A DNA stretch of 64,000 bases from Coprinellus micaceus. Lineage: Eukaryota; Basidiomycota; Agaricomycetes; Agaricales; Psathyrellaceae. Shown here piece by piece: positions 23,697 to 33,939 of the stretch. Below the pieces are notes generated by a model that was not told where the DNA came from, did no database searches, and saw nothing but the letters and a program-made list of their open reading frames with translations. Position numbers and translations under genes: made by a program. The stretch covers positions 2,170,001-2,234,000 of the forward strand of contig OX596343.1 in assembly GCA_951394405.1 (NCBI GenBank), read 5' to 3'. Each line of letters begins with the position of its first letter. Position 1 is the first letter of the stretch.

Positions 23697-24799
23697 GTGG
23701 GTATTTTATACTCATAAATGAAGACTGCTTATGACTCTCCAGGGAGTATGTGTATGTCACTGTGTCTCTTGACATGTGTGGGCCTGGGTGGAATTGCTGA
23801 TCAGGCCCTTTGCTCACTCTTCAGGATGTAGGTTGCCATGCCTCTTGGTGTGTGCAGGTGGAATTGTTGATCTAGCCCTTTCCTCACTCTCCAGTTTGTA
23901 TGTTGCCATGCCTTCTGACATGTGCAGACAGAATAGCTGATCTGGCCCTTTCCTCACTCTCCAGACTGTATGTGGCCATGTCTTGTGATGTGTTGGGTGG
24001 GACTGCTGATCTGGCCCTTTCCTCACTCTCCAGACTGTGTGTTGCACTGCCTCTTGACATGTGCAGGTGGGATTGCTGATCCTGCCCATTCCTCACTCTC
24101 CAGTATGTATGTTGCCATGCATTTTGACATGTGCAGACAGAATGTCTGATCTGGCCCCTTGCTTACACTCCAGGAAGTATGTTGCCCTGCCTCGTGACAT
24201 GTGCAGGCAGAATGGTTGACCAAACCCATTATTTACTCTTCAGACTGTATGTTGCCATACCTATTGATGTTTGCAGGTGGAATTGCTGACCTGGCCCTTT
24301 CCTCACTCTTCAGACTGTATGTTGCCATACCTATTGATGTTTGCAGGTGGAATTGCTGATCTGGCCTTTTTCTCCCTCTCCAGGATGTATGTTGGCATGC
24401 CTCTTGATATGTGTAGATAGAACTGCTGATATAGCCCTTTCCTCACTCCCCAGTGGGTATGTTGGCATGCCCCTTAATGTGTATAGGTGGAATTCCTGAT
24501 CTGGCCCTTTCCTCACTCTCCAGGATGTATGTTTTCATTGCTCCAGATTCCTGCAGCTGGATGCTCACTTCATTTTCTTTTCAGAAAGTAAGTCATTCTC
24601 CATCTCAACTCTGTATCAGCTCCCACATACAAGTGCTCCAATTATCACTTTCTTGCTATCCAGCAAGTATGTCCTTTATTTCCTTCAACATCTATCTTCT
24701 GTACTTACCCTCTCACAGTGGGTATGTCATAACACATATATATGAATACCATCTATCCCCTAAATGTTCCATGGGTCTTATCTTTCCCTGTGTACTCAG
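23697..24799 (+). other. Codon-by-codon intron array: 15 successive 3-nt exons
   Basis: Exon triplets: GGA 23743-23745, GAT 23825-27, TTT 23895-97, ACT 23965-67, ACT 24034-36, TAT 24104-06, GAA 24174-76, ACT 24244-46, ACT 24314-16, GAT 24384-86, TGG 24454-56, GAT 24524-26, AAA 24585-87, CAA 24664-66, TGG 24719-21. Each has a YAG acceptor directly before it and GTATGT, GTAAGT or a close variant directly after it. Joined they read GDFTTYETTDWDKQW, followed in frame by RKAIQQEES and a stop. Introns before TTT through the second GAT at 24524 are 66-67 nt and homologous (GTATGTTGCC...CTGATCTGG...CCTCACTCTCCAG). The first two and last four differ in length (46, 79, 58, 76, 52, 78 nt) and sequence. 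All are phase 0. As DNA the region looks like a 70-bp tandem repeat of about 11 units. Splicing is inferred from sequence only. Confidence 0.7.
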
Positions 24800-24900
24800 C
24801 GCAAGGCCATCCAGCAAGAAGAGTCAAGATGTGTGTACATTTCCTTCCATGCTGGCCCTTTGACTAATTATCCTCACTCACAGTTGAAGAACTGCCATAA

Positions 24901-25390
24901 TAGGGCAACCTCCACTTCAAGTACAAGACTGCAAGTGTATGAATAGCAAGTCCCAGTATGTCTCATACACAGACTACCTTCATTTGCTTATACCCCACCC
25001 AGTTCAGCAAGTAATCCTCACAAGATTGGTGGTTCATGTGGATCTTGGGCATTGTAGTCATGGGTTTTGTTGTGTCTCTCCTTTCTTTCTCCTTCTCTTT
25101 GAATATGTTCCTTTTCTGTGATGGACGTCAGACATACTGTCCCTGGTCCTGCCTTCATGTGATCCAAACCTGTTCCATGATTCATATTATTTCCATTTAT
25201 GCACACATTGGCTTTGAGACGCATGGACAAGAGCATGAAATTTGAATTCAGGTCAGAACATCAACTCTGTCATGTTTTTCATCTGGTGATTTTAGTCCAT
25301 GGTATATGCTTGGCACTCAAGACTGACACCGTAAACAAGGAGCAATGTTGATCTACATTGATGTCAGGTGTACTACAGGACAGCCTGAGT
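24901..25390. other. 3' flank of the ULD-type gene, nothing supported
   Basis: AT-richer sequence with no recognised gene. It probably holds the 3' untranslated region. The upstream part of repeat R may extend into it. Confidence 0.4.
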
Positions 25391-25990
25391 GCAGGAGAGG
25401 GTGTCAAGCAAGTGTCAGCTCAAAGGGAGAGTCTATAGTAATACAATGACTGTGAATGAATATTAAACAACTATGATGATTGGTAAGGGTTGGTGCCAGG
25501 TGAACACTGTCACAGTCAGCCACAGCGACGTTCCACAAACATATCAGGGTTGCAAGGTCTCACCTGCTGCTCCTGGCGTCACCATGTACTGGGCAAGGAG
25601 TACACAGGGACTACATATAGTTTGTATATCCTGCGGAAGAATAGAGCTTGTAATGATACTAATCACAATGTATCTGTAGCCATGGCCCTATCCCATCCAT
25701 TGACTAAGTCACTCCTTGAGGCCTTCTCCGAACTCTCCTGCTGTCACCAGGTCCCCTGCCAACAGGCTGAGACCCATCACCTGATAGCCTGAAGTTTGAA
25801 CTTTGGTTGGGTTGTCTTGGGACATGTCGAGTTGGATAGAACTCAGTAGCAACATGCGACACTTTGTCGTGCTGTGTTGGAAACTTAGGGATATTCTGTC
25901 GCTTCACCTCAGAATGAGGCTCTGTCCATAGGTCTGGTCGTAGTCTTTGTTGTCGTTGTCATGGGTGGCATCGCTATAATCACTGTGTTC
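25391..25990. repeat. Repeat R, copy 2 (CpG-depleted)
   Basis: Collinear with 11556-12170. Many CpG sites of copy 1 are TpG or CpA here (for example TTGGTGCC for TTGGCGCC), as expected for decay of methylated cytosines. Confidence 0.75.
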
Positions 25991-26339
25991 CACCTAAAAT
26001 TGATTTTTGTGGTCCAGGTGGGAAAAGCTGACCTTGAACTATCTGGACATGTCATGAACCGCCTGTGATCACCTTGCCTTGGACTTTCAAGCCCACCTTG
26101 CTCGTTTCGTCCCAGACAACACCATTGCAACTGGGAACACTGGTTTCCCCTCAGCCCATGGGCTTGAACCATCTGGGAATGCCAAGTTGGACTCACCTTG
26201 GCCTTGGTCTGGACATCCAATGTCCAGACCACCTTGAACTGACTGCTCCAGCAGGGGGAAGTTGGTTCAAGATGCTCCCAGCTGGCGAAAGGTGAGCAGG
26301 CCCTTATATAGCCACATTAATATTTTCTTCCCTTCGTTG
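25991..26339. other. No supported feature
   Basis: Unique-looking sequence with CCTTGG/CCAAGG repeats (CACCTTGCCTTGG, CACCTTGGCCTTGG). It is probably intronic or flanking sequence of the acidic ORF downstream. Confidence 0.35.
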
Positions 26340-26432
26340 CACCTGGGTCACATCATTTCCCAGCAAAATTAGCTGGGCATACTGGGGGGGTAGGCCCAGC
26401 TAATTTTGCTGGGAAATGATGTGACCCAGGTG
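26340..26432. mobile_element. 93-bp palindromic micro-MITE, CACCTGGGTCAC ends
   Basis: Arms of about 39 bp are perfect inverted repeats around a 14-bp loop. The flanks CTTCGTTG (26332-26339) and CTTTGTTG (26433-26440) differ by one CpG-type transition, giving an 8-bp target duplication. The ends resemble CACCTAGGTCAC of the 2.6 kb element beginning only 150 bp away. Confidence 0.82.
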
Positions 26433-26540
26433 CTTTGTTGACCACCTCAAACCATGTCCTGGTTTTGTGCCCCATGTCACTAGTACTCTCAGAGGATGAC
26501 ACCCTGAGCTTGTCTTGTTCTCCATTATCTTAGGGTGTAG

Positions 26541-29528
26541 CTCAATGATGTGAGGCAGGCTATGTGGTCTGCCCTCATGGACCCACCTAGGTCACCCAGC
26601 TGCCCGGCTTAGAGCCGGCCAGCTGGGTCGCCAGCTGGGCTGGGCTGAGTGCGGGCTCAGCTGTAGGACGCTGGCTGAGCTGTAAATCAGTGAGCTGAGC
26701 TGCTCGCTGAGCCCAGCTGAGCGATGTTCAGCTGAGCTGGAGTGGACTCAGCTTGTGCGGCTGAGCTGGGGGTGCGTGCTCAGCTGCCCTCAGCTGACCT
26801 CAGCCAACACATAGCTAGCTCAGCCCAGTGTCATCGGGCTGAGCCTCACACCCACATAACCCAGCTGAGCTGGTCTATGTGGCTGAGCTGAAGCTGGCTC
26901 AGCTCAGCTGAGGTGTGATGGTCACATGGTGACAGATGTGACCAATATGTGACACAACAAACAAAGACAAACATGACAAACAAACAAATGATGATGGCAT
27001 ACATACACAAATAGATATGATGTCATAGATCCAAAATGATGCTCATTTAGATAAGACTATTGATATTCGCATGTGTGATATCATGGTCAATTCTTGTCCG
27101 ATAAGGGTGATTTTGGTATCGTTAGAAAGCGCTTGGCGGCCTCTATCTGGATTTGTATAGTAGGTAATCAAATGAGGTACTGACACATGTCAAATAGTGG
27201 TTTTCTCAATACTAGGATTTGCAAGGACACCATTTGGCTTAGTTTGGTGGAGAATGTGATTAGCAAAACCTTTCCAGCACAAACTGGGTGGACAGGAAGG
27301 GCCAGGACTACTGCAGTTTCAGGAGTATTTGGATAATTAGAAGACAAGTTTCAGTGGTAGAGGCAAGTGAACACATGTAATGTGGTCATCCAGCTTCCTA
27401 CTACCACCCATAAATCACACAAGATCACATCCCCTGATTTTGCTTGACCGCATAGGGTGTTATGTGAGGGCCAGTACCACCATGCAACATGCAACGGTCC
27501 CTTACACGCTGGGGTTCAGATGTATTTGGGTTATTAGCGAACAGATCTTGACATTGGGGGGTGGCAGACACATGCAGTGTAATCACCCAGCCATATGCTA
27601 TCACCAATAAATCACACAAGATCCCCTCATCAAATTTGCCTGACCTCATATGGTGGTGTGCATGGTAGATGCATGCTTGTTCCATGGCATGGGCTTATAA
27701 ACACACACTCTCAGCTCACTTAGAAGGTATTGGGATAGTGACCTCATATGGTATGGACTGCAGCTTTGAGTACCAGACAAGCCCCATGCATTGCAACCAG
27801 CTCTGAAATAAGCTGTGCGAAAACCGATGTATCACTTGTTTGAGGCACCCGCAATAGTTCACACACATTTTGGTCTATGGAATTGGGAGAAGGTCATCCA
27901 CGAATACAAATATCAAAAGACACCTAAGCAAACAGACCACCCATTGCTATGATATAGCCCAAACCGTCCATTTGGTACCAGTTGTAACTGAAGTGCAAAG
28001 TTGTTCAGCACAACTGCTGCAAGCTGGCAGTGTTCCTGCTACATCTTGGGCATGTGTGCTCCGTTTTCTTTCCGGTCTTTTGTATTCTGCATCATTTTAA
28101 AGCCTGGTTTTTATGTGTATGGTGGACGACTGTCCCACGGTCTCCATCATACTGAATGGGCATGAATATAGCTGTCACTCATCACTTTTGGCACTTTGAG
28201 CTGAATTCAGCAGGACTGGTGTGCATTTAAGATGGGGGAGATCCTGTAAGAGGTAGTACGGAACACATATAACACTTTCAAATATTTATTTGGCCATCTG
28301 GAGTGTCAGGGCAGCATGAAATGACCTTCGCACTTGCAGATCACGAGGTTTTTACAGTTTTTGGTTGTTTTATGAAGACAGGGGATAGGTAAAAGTGGTA
28401 TAAGTGGTATTACAGAGACTCTGCACCACCCTCACACCGTTTATACAATAACTGGGCATCAGAGAGCAGGCATTGAGATGGAATGGCACTCGCAAGCACC
28501 CAAATCATGAGAAATCGACGAAAATGCTTATTTGTGACAGCTGTATTGAATGGGTTCTGGAAACGTTACATGCATTGAAAAGCCCCGAATAAGGGCTTTC
28601 GAACGGTACCAAAACCATCCTTATCGGCCAGGAACTGAGTGCAATCAGGCTCATCGCAATCAGCCTGTTTCTTATCTAAATGAGTGTGACATCATCCTGT
28701 GCCTGACGATCATGACCTCATTGATAGATCTTATCACCATGACATCATAATTATTTTTATTTGATATGATGTCATTATCCAATTTTGCGAGGTGTGACAT
28801 GGATGTGACAAACATATACAAACATACACAAAGCGTGACAGATGCGTGACAGAGGCTCAGCCCTGCGGCTGAGCCAGCTGAGCTGAGATGGGCTGAGCCA
28901 GCCCTTTCGCAAAATATTTTACAAATGTTGGGCGTGGTTATCGTCGGCCCAGCTAAGGCTGCTCAGCTAGACTCAGCTGGACTCAGCTGGACGGGCTCAG
29001 CTGGGATGTGAGCTGAGCCCACCTTGCATAAGCTGAGCAACATCTCACCTGGCTCAGCTAGCCGCTCAGCTCACTGATTTACAGCTCAGCCGGCGTCCTA
29101 CAGCTGAGCCCGCACTCAGCCCAGCCCAGCTGGTGACCCAGCTGGCCGGCTCTAAGCCAGGCAGCTGAGGCCAGCTGAGTCCGGCTTAGAGCCAGCTCAG
29201 CTGGGTGACCTAGGTGCATGGACCTTGATGACGATGAGATCAACGACAGCTTGAGGGAGGCGTATGGCTGTGGGGACGCCCTGAAACCGTGCTCCAATGA
29301 CGGAGATGCCAATGCCATGGAAGATATCAAAAGCAGGCTCACAGAACGCAGGGGAGAAGACCAGAATTCCGAGGAGGACGAGACAGACTGCAGGGAGGGA
29401 GCTGATGTAAGCAAGGAGGAGGAGGAGGAGGAGGAGGAGGACAGTGAGGCAGATACAACTATCCTTGTCAGTGTGCACAAGTTTACCCATTCCCCTACTC
29501 CCAAGAACGATATTGGCTGCTCCCCATG
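26541..29528 (+). pseudogene. Acidic ORF fragment interrupted by the 2.6 kb element
   Basis: LNDVRQAMWSALMD (26541-26583) continues in frame at 29225 once the element and one CATGGACC are removed: LDDDEINDSLREAYGCGDAL, then an acidic region with eight Glu in a row near 29420-29445, ending at a stop at 29526-29528. A further open stretch in another frame (29640-29740, VDVWFKWALKKSQVPRML) may be a later exon. No family was recognised; a decayed transposon or host gene is possible. Confidence 0.45.
26584..29216 (+). mobile_element. 2.6 kb non-autonomous hAT-like element, copy 1
   Basis: Ends CACCTAGGTCACCCAGCTG are inverted repeats. The 8-bp duplication CATGGACC lies at 26576-26583 and 29217-29224. 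Both subterminal regions of about 300 bp are packed with CAGCTGAGC-type repeats able to form many hairpins; the centre is unique sequence without a transposase. Copy 2 at 46959-49627 is nearly identical in reverse. This copy lacks about 36 bp next to its left end, equal to the length difference. Confidence 0.9.
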
Positions 29529-29740
29529 AACCAAGCACTTGAGAAGCTGGCAGCGCAAGGAGATGAGGGAGCTCAAGGCCATATCAGTCTCTTGACGTCC
29601 TCCACACCCCGTACCAACACTCGAAGAACAGCAAGCAGAGTGGGTCCTTCACTATGGTCCTCACCCCGTCGATGTATGGTTCAAATGGGCGCTCAAAAAG
29701 TCGCAAGTACCTAGGATGTTACTCTCGACTCTGGTTGAAT

Positions 29741-29964
29741 CTGTTGGAAGTGGTCAATCGACAGCCTAGACTTGATATTGGTGCAGTGCTATATGTGACT
29801 GTATCCCACACGGTGACGAGCCTGTGTATGGGGAATGTTTAAGGCCCCATAGTATCAACATCTGCACACTGTCTATCCATAGGGTGGTAGCTCAGTGGTA
29901 GAGCGTCCAGTCTAGTCAATGGATGGTCCCAGGTTCGATTCCTGGTCACTCCAATACTTTAACA
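29741..29964 (+). repeat. tRNA-like dispersed repeat, copy 1
   Basis: Nearly identical to 38396-38618. The last third (29881-29953, 73 nt) folds like a tRNA: an acceptor with 6 of 7 pairs, a D arm GCTC/GAGC, a perfect T arm CCAGG/CCTGG with loop TTCGATT, and good A-box and B-box promoter motifs. The anticodon arm is poor (four pairs, 8-nt loop, no U33), so it is probably not a working tRNA. It may be a SINE-like or tRNA-derived repeat, although the tRNA part lies at the 3' end rather than the usual 5' end. Confidence 0.65.
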
Positions 29965-30766
29965 GAATTGCTGGCACGTTGCTTGTCAGTATGTTGGATG
30001 AAGACCCGGTGATGGTGACCACTGGTGTCAGAGCGTACAAGGTAAGCTATCTGGCGATTCAGGTTGGTTTTTGCTAAAACTCTTTTCCTCTAGCATATCG
30101 ATAATACGAGCATCTACGAGCATCTACAAGGATGATTCTACCTTCACGTTTGAGTTCACAATACAAGTTCCTGCAAGCAGTGGCTTCATGTGCTACTACC
30201 TGACTAGCCCCACCTTCATCCTCGATGCATGGAAAGGCATTGCAGGGGATCGCTCTGCTCCGCTTTGGGTTGACTATCACATCAGCCCCAGCCCCATGTA
30301 CTGGACATTGCGATTGGAGGCTATTGAGATGGTTCAGAAGCCTGTGAGATGCCCCACTCGACAGCTGTGCTAAGGAGAACCCTGGAACAAGGAGATCGAG
30401 CATGGGCGCTTAGCAGATTATATTTGTGATCTTATCGCACCCAAATACAAGATGCCGAGAACTGAGAACCGAAGGGAAGCAACTTGTCTGCCTGGTGTGG
30501 TAGGGATGCTCAGCGCGCCCAAGGACAACCCTAAGAGCCTGTTCGGATACCAAACCATTGAACTTGTTGTGGTTTGATGCCGGCCCAAATGTACTAATTA
30601 GGTAGTCGTCCCAATAAAACAATTACTTCACACGCGTTATCGGTGATCAGAATCGACAGTACCTCCCCTCCTGCTCGTGTTTGCCTCATGTACGATTATA
30701 TTGGGGTCAATCGGAGTCTCATTAAACATTCCCCCTTTCTTCCTTTCCTTCATTACGCCCCCTAAT

Positions 30767-31814
30767 ATGCCGCCTAAGAAACAGAGGGTATGGGTCTTCA
30801 ACGAGGAGGATGCTATGCTGGACTGCCTTGAGGAAAACAAGGCAGAGGCAGGGGATGGTGTCTCCTTCAAGCGGCCGACGTTCCAGAAGGCTGCTGAGGT
30901 CATCGCTCCCCTTCTCGTCAAAGGCCTGGCCAAGGATTGGGCATCGTGCCAGAACAAATGGGACACCGTACGTGAATGTTTCATTTATTTGGCTTCATTT
31001 AACTAACATCGACAAAAATAGATGCGCAAGGCCTTCGGTGTCGTAAACGCAGTTAAGGAGCTCTCGGGGGTGCACTGGAGTGATGAGACTGGAGCATCCA
31101 TCGGCCCCGAGGGTGCGTCAATGTGGACAGACTACACAGCCAAACACCCTTTGGCCAAGCCGTTCCGCAATAAGGGATACCCGCACTATGCCAAGATCGC
31201 GCGCTTGCTCCCGACCAGCACCTCCACGACGACTGTCTTTCACCCCCTTGCCTCTCAGTCTGCCTCTGCCCCTCCTGCCACAGGGTCTAGTCCCCTAGAG
31301 CCCACGCCTAGCCCCGAGGACGAACCAGCAGCTGTCTCTGATGACGAGGTATGTTGGGTCCGATCGATCGATTTTAATCAGTTGTTTATCTGTGTTTCAT
31401 CCTCAGGGAGACGTCACTGCCACCCCGATCGCTGCTCCTACATCCGGCAAGCGTGTGCGTGAACCATCGACACCTGTTCCCCAGGCCAAGCGCATCCGTA
31501 CGAACGCCGGGTCCACTGCCCTTCAGGCCATGGCCACCTCCATCGATAATTTCACCCTTGCCATCACTGCTGCCCTCACTGCCCCCGCAAACGCCGTTGA
31601 CCCCACCCCTCGTCGCCGTGTCAATGCTGTCACCACTGCCACCAAGAAAGAGACCTGGCTCACCCACGACCAGCTCATGGCGCTCGTGGTGATCCTCCAG
31701 AAGGACACGGCAGCCTGCGACGTATACCTCTCCTTCATCGATTATGATGAGATGCGGATGGATTGGGTTGCCAAGCAGATCAACCTTCCCTCTATCCTCG
31801 TCCCTCTCATTTGA
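30767..31814 (+). CDS. Myb/SANT-like DNA-binding protein of the Harbinger element
   Basis: Exons 30767-30967, 31022-31348 and 31407-31814 give 311 residues with phase-0 introns (GTACGT..AATAG and GTATGT..CTCAG). The N-terminus MPPKKQRVWVFNEEDAMLDCLEENK with KDWASCQNKWDTMRKAF matches the trihelix/SANT-like domain of PIF/Harbinger ORF1 partners, which bind DNA and help import and position the nuclease. A Pro/Ser-rich linker, a basic KRIRT patch and an Ala-rich tail follow. It is convergent with the nuclease gene, with 130 bp between stop codons. Confidence 0.85.
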
Positions 31815-31944
31815 TCCACTCTCACCATACGTACACTCGTTTAGTCCTTTCACTGCCTGAAACATCAGGCTACGCTCATTTTCATACTTAGCTATATAAT
31901 CTTGTTGCTTGAATCCATGTAGTAGACACATATTAATAGTACGT

Positions 31945-33332
31945 TCAGTTGTCGATATCCATCCCCGCTCCCTCTGAGTCAAGATAGGCAGTGTATTGGT
32001 CCCACATCTCCTGTGCAACACGATCCCGGTACCGTGTTGCTCGAGTCTTCTCTGTTGAAGTGACTGCTTGGGTCGACAAGGCGCCATAATTATCAAAGTT
32101 GTGCATAGCTCCAGGGTTCGGATCCAAGTCATCTGCGCTATTGGTGAGGTATGTCTCAATGTCTTCAGGGTCGTGTTCCATGAGAAAATTGTGAACAGCT
32201 GCGAGTGCTGCTGGAATTTGTGCTTGAATACTGAGCGAGAATTGAGGTGGCCGGGTTAGAATCTCCCACTTCATCTTCATGACCCCAAATACCCGCTCTA
32301 CGACATTCCGTGCTCCTGCATGACGAAGATTATAGAGTTCTTCTTTTTTTGCTGGCCTGAGTGGTGAGTTCTAGTGTTAGCACAAGGAACACACCTGACA
32401 TGGTTCTGCCCTGCTCACCTTTGATTAGCACGGCCCCATTCTGCCAAATGATACCGTGTGCCACGGTAGGGAACGAGAAGGTGATCACAAATCCCAAACC
32501 CTGCGTCAGCTAGGTATACCTTGCCATTTGGAACACGAAAGTCAACATCCCGCGCTTGTGCCCACATGGTGGCATCAGCAGTTGAGCCTTTCCACCCACT
32601 CAACATATACAGGAAACGCATGTCGAAGGAGACGGTGGCGAGACAGTTCTGTGTGACACCACCCTTCCGATTACGTGCAGCGGCACGTTCCTCCGATGAG
32701 GGGCAGCAGTTGATGTGGGTGCCATCAATGGCGCCTAGGGCATTGTTGAAGAATGGCGAGAACTTGGGATTGCTGGAAATGAACTCGGGTACTGGAGCAT
32801 CATTCTCTGGCAGCTTGACATATTTGGCGTAGAATGGGCCCGACGAAACCGCACTCAAAACCGCACGGAAATATCTAGATGTCATTGTCAACCCATCATA
32901 CATGGATTAATGGAAAGAAAGGTACTTCGATATGGTTTCATTTGACCGTTGGAATCTCTCGCCAACGTGCCGGACTGAGAGACCAGTCACGCACATGTAC
33001 AAGAAAATCGCAGCCTGCTCCTCCACCGTCACACCTTTCCTTGAGTCATCAGCACCACATATGACACGCAGCTCATGAACAAACAGTAGGAAGACATGCA
33101 GTGACATCCCCAGCTCTGTTCTAATTCGCTCCGGGTGCCCGTTCATGAGCTCCTCCACCCATTCCCGCCCTGTCAACTTCGAAGTGTGATAGTCCTGTTT
33201 CCAGTAGTGGGCTGATGAATAGAGCTGTACAGCAAACGCAGCAATCTGGATAAGGTATGAGGCAGCGAGGATCAATTTTTTCCTCCGGTCGGGAGAGAGA
33301 AACGGTGAGGAAGAGGAGCCCCAAGTCGCCAT
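31945..33332 (-). CDS. HARBI1-type DDE nuclease (transposase) of the Harbinger element
   Basis: Exons 33332-32926, 32874-32419 and 32356-31945 (minus) give 424 residues. The introns of 51 and 62 bp have proper GT..AG ends, and joining restores ISKYFRAV and NQRPAKKEEL. The helix-turn-helix-like part (VRHVGERFQRSNETISK) precedes the DDE_Tnp_4 core: GAIDGTHI (first D), YLADAGF (second D) and RNVVERVFGVMK (catalytic E), all present. The start is the ATG giving MATWGSSSS. Length and order are usual for fungal Harbinger transposases. There are no stops or frameshifts. Confidence 0.9.
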
Positions 33333-33729
33333 TCGGAGCAGGGGTAGCAAGTGCTGCCACTAACCCAGTCCCACCATAATATATTCATTGATTCCCCTTA
33401 GATATTCTGAGAAATGGGGTCAGAAGTGGTGTATATAAATAATATACATGCGAGGGAACGTCCAAATCCCCGAAGATAAAGCGACGGAGGCCATTCAAAG
33501 TCAAAAGACCGAAGCTTCGCCAGAATAGGCGCTCGCGGGGCGGTGCCCTGATCGCGGGAAATTTTGACCGAAATAGTCGCTTTACCCTTTTGGGCCGGCA
33601 TCAAACCATAACAAGTTCAATGGTTTGGTATCCGAACAGGCTCTAAGCGCCCGTGTGACATCACCCAATGCCGCAACTGGATTTGGTTGCAGCGGCAATT
33701 ACATCACCGTGCGCTTCTCTTACCTCAAC

Positions 33730-33822
33730 CATCTCAGTCACCATGGAATGACCCCCTTTAAGGCCTATTAAATGTGCATTCCAATAGGCCTTAAAGGGGG
33801 TCATTCCATGGTGACTGAGATG
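33730..33822. mobile_element. 93-bp palindromic micro-MITE of the foldback family
   Basis: Ends CATCTCAGTCACC/GGTGACTGAGATG are the same as those of the foldback elements. Arms of about 40 bp are perfect inverted repeats. CCTCAAC is duplicated at 33723-33729 and 33823-33829 (8 bp if the ambiguous C is included). Confidence 0.88.
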
Positions 33823-33939
33823 CCTCAACCACGATGTTCTGCCAGCATATCGACACAAGACCATCGTACATGGCGGAGAACGCACATTCAAAGGGCACGG
33901 TTGGGCGGCATCGGCTAGGAAGGAGGATTAGAGTTGAGG

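Larger units (their letters stand above)
21938..24900 (+). pseudogene. Fungal ubiquitin-like-domain (ULD_2-type) zinc-ribbon protein, disrupted by a MITE
   Basis: Model: exons 21938-22316, 22377-22511, 22572-22674 continuing at 23152-23206 after the MITE, 23256-23518, 23579-23696, fifteen 3-nt exons (next entry), 24800-24830 and 24884-24900 (TAA). With the MITE and one target duplication ignored the total is 1146 nt, 381 residues. The N-terminus is Ser/Pro-rich and disordered. ITDALGTKMVLPPSIM and then HDLMLKHFWGKIGEERV..WGCVLNSGEGLIMCMTV resemble the fungal ubiquitin-like fold found in Agaricomycete proteins of unknown role. CPQCGK and, after an intron, CRRC make a CX2C..CX2C zinc ribbon, which supports that splice site. 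Introns have CTAAC/CTGAT branch sites. Uncertain points: the second half of exon 23579-23696 and the start codon. The MITE in codons for VTITDALG makes this allele probably non-functional unless it is excised. Confidence 0.65.
30535..33643. mobile_element. PIF/Harbinger DNA transposon, structurally complete
   Basis: Inverted ends GAGCCTGTTCGGATACCAAA extend about 50 bp with few mismatches. The 3-bp duplication TAA lies at 30532-30534 and 33644-33646, typical of the superfamily. It carries the two expected convergent genes, a SANT/Myb-like protein (plus) and a DDE nuclease (minus), both without stops under simple intron models. It looks potentially autonomous. Confidence 0.92.
30115..33930 (+). 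pseudogene. Decayed ORF split by the Harbinger element and a micro-MITE
   Basis: Open from about 30115 (IYKDDSTFTFEFTIQVPASS) through a TAA near 30372, then EPWNKEIEHGRLADYICDLIAPKYKM up to the Harbinger insertion at 30535. After 33646 a different frame is open (GNYITVRFSYL..HDVLPAYRHKTIVHGGERTF), itself interrupted at 33730 by the 93-bp palindrome, and ends near 33930. The family was not recognised. Stops and frame changes indicate decay before or after insertion. Confidence 0.4.

Noticed and set aside
23740..24535. CRISPR-like or minisatellite array (70-bp periodicity, about 11 units)
   Set aside because: The repeats are imperfect over the whole unit with no constant-repeat and variable-spacer pattern, and the genome is fungal. 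Intron signals in every unit explain the periodicity better.
27380..28750. Small genes of 66-86 residues in the 2.6 kb element
   Set aside because: The same frames appear mirrored in copy 2 merely because the DNA is identical. No domain, no codon-level constraint can be inferred.
29419..29445. Poly-Glu (GAG/GGA) run as a protein domain signal
   Set aside because: A trinucleotide repeat in an acidic stretch; it gives no family assignment.
29881..29953. Functional tRNA gene
   Set aside because: The anticodon arm has an 8-nt loop, no U33 and a mismatched stem, and the same body recurs inside a dispersed repeat at 38535.
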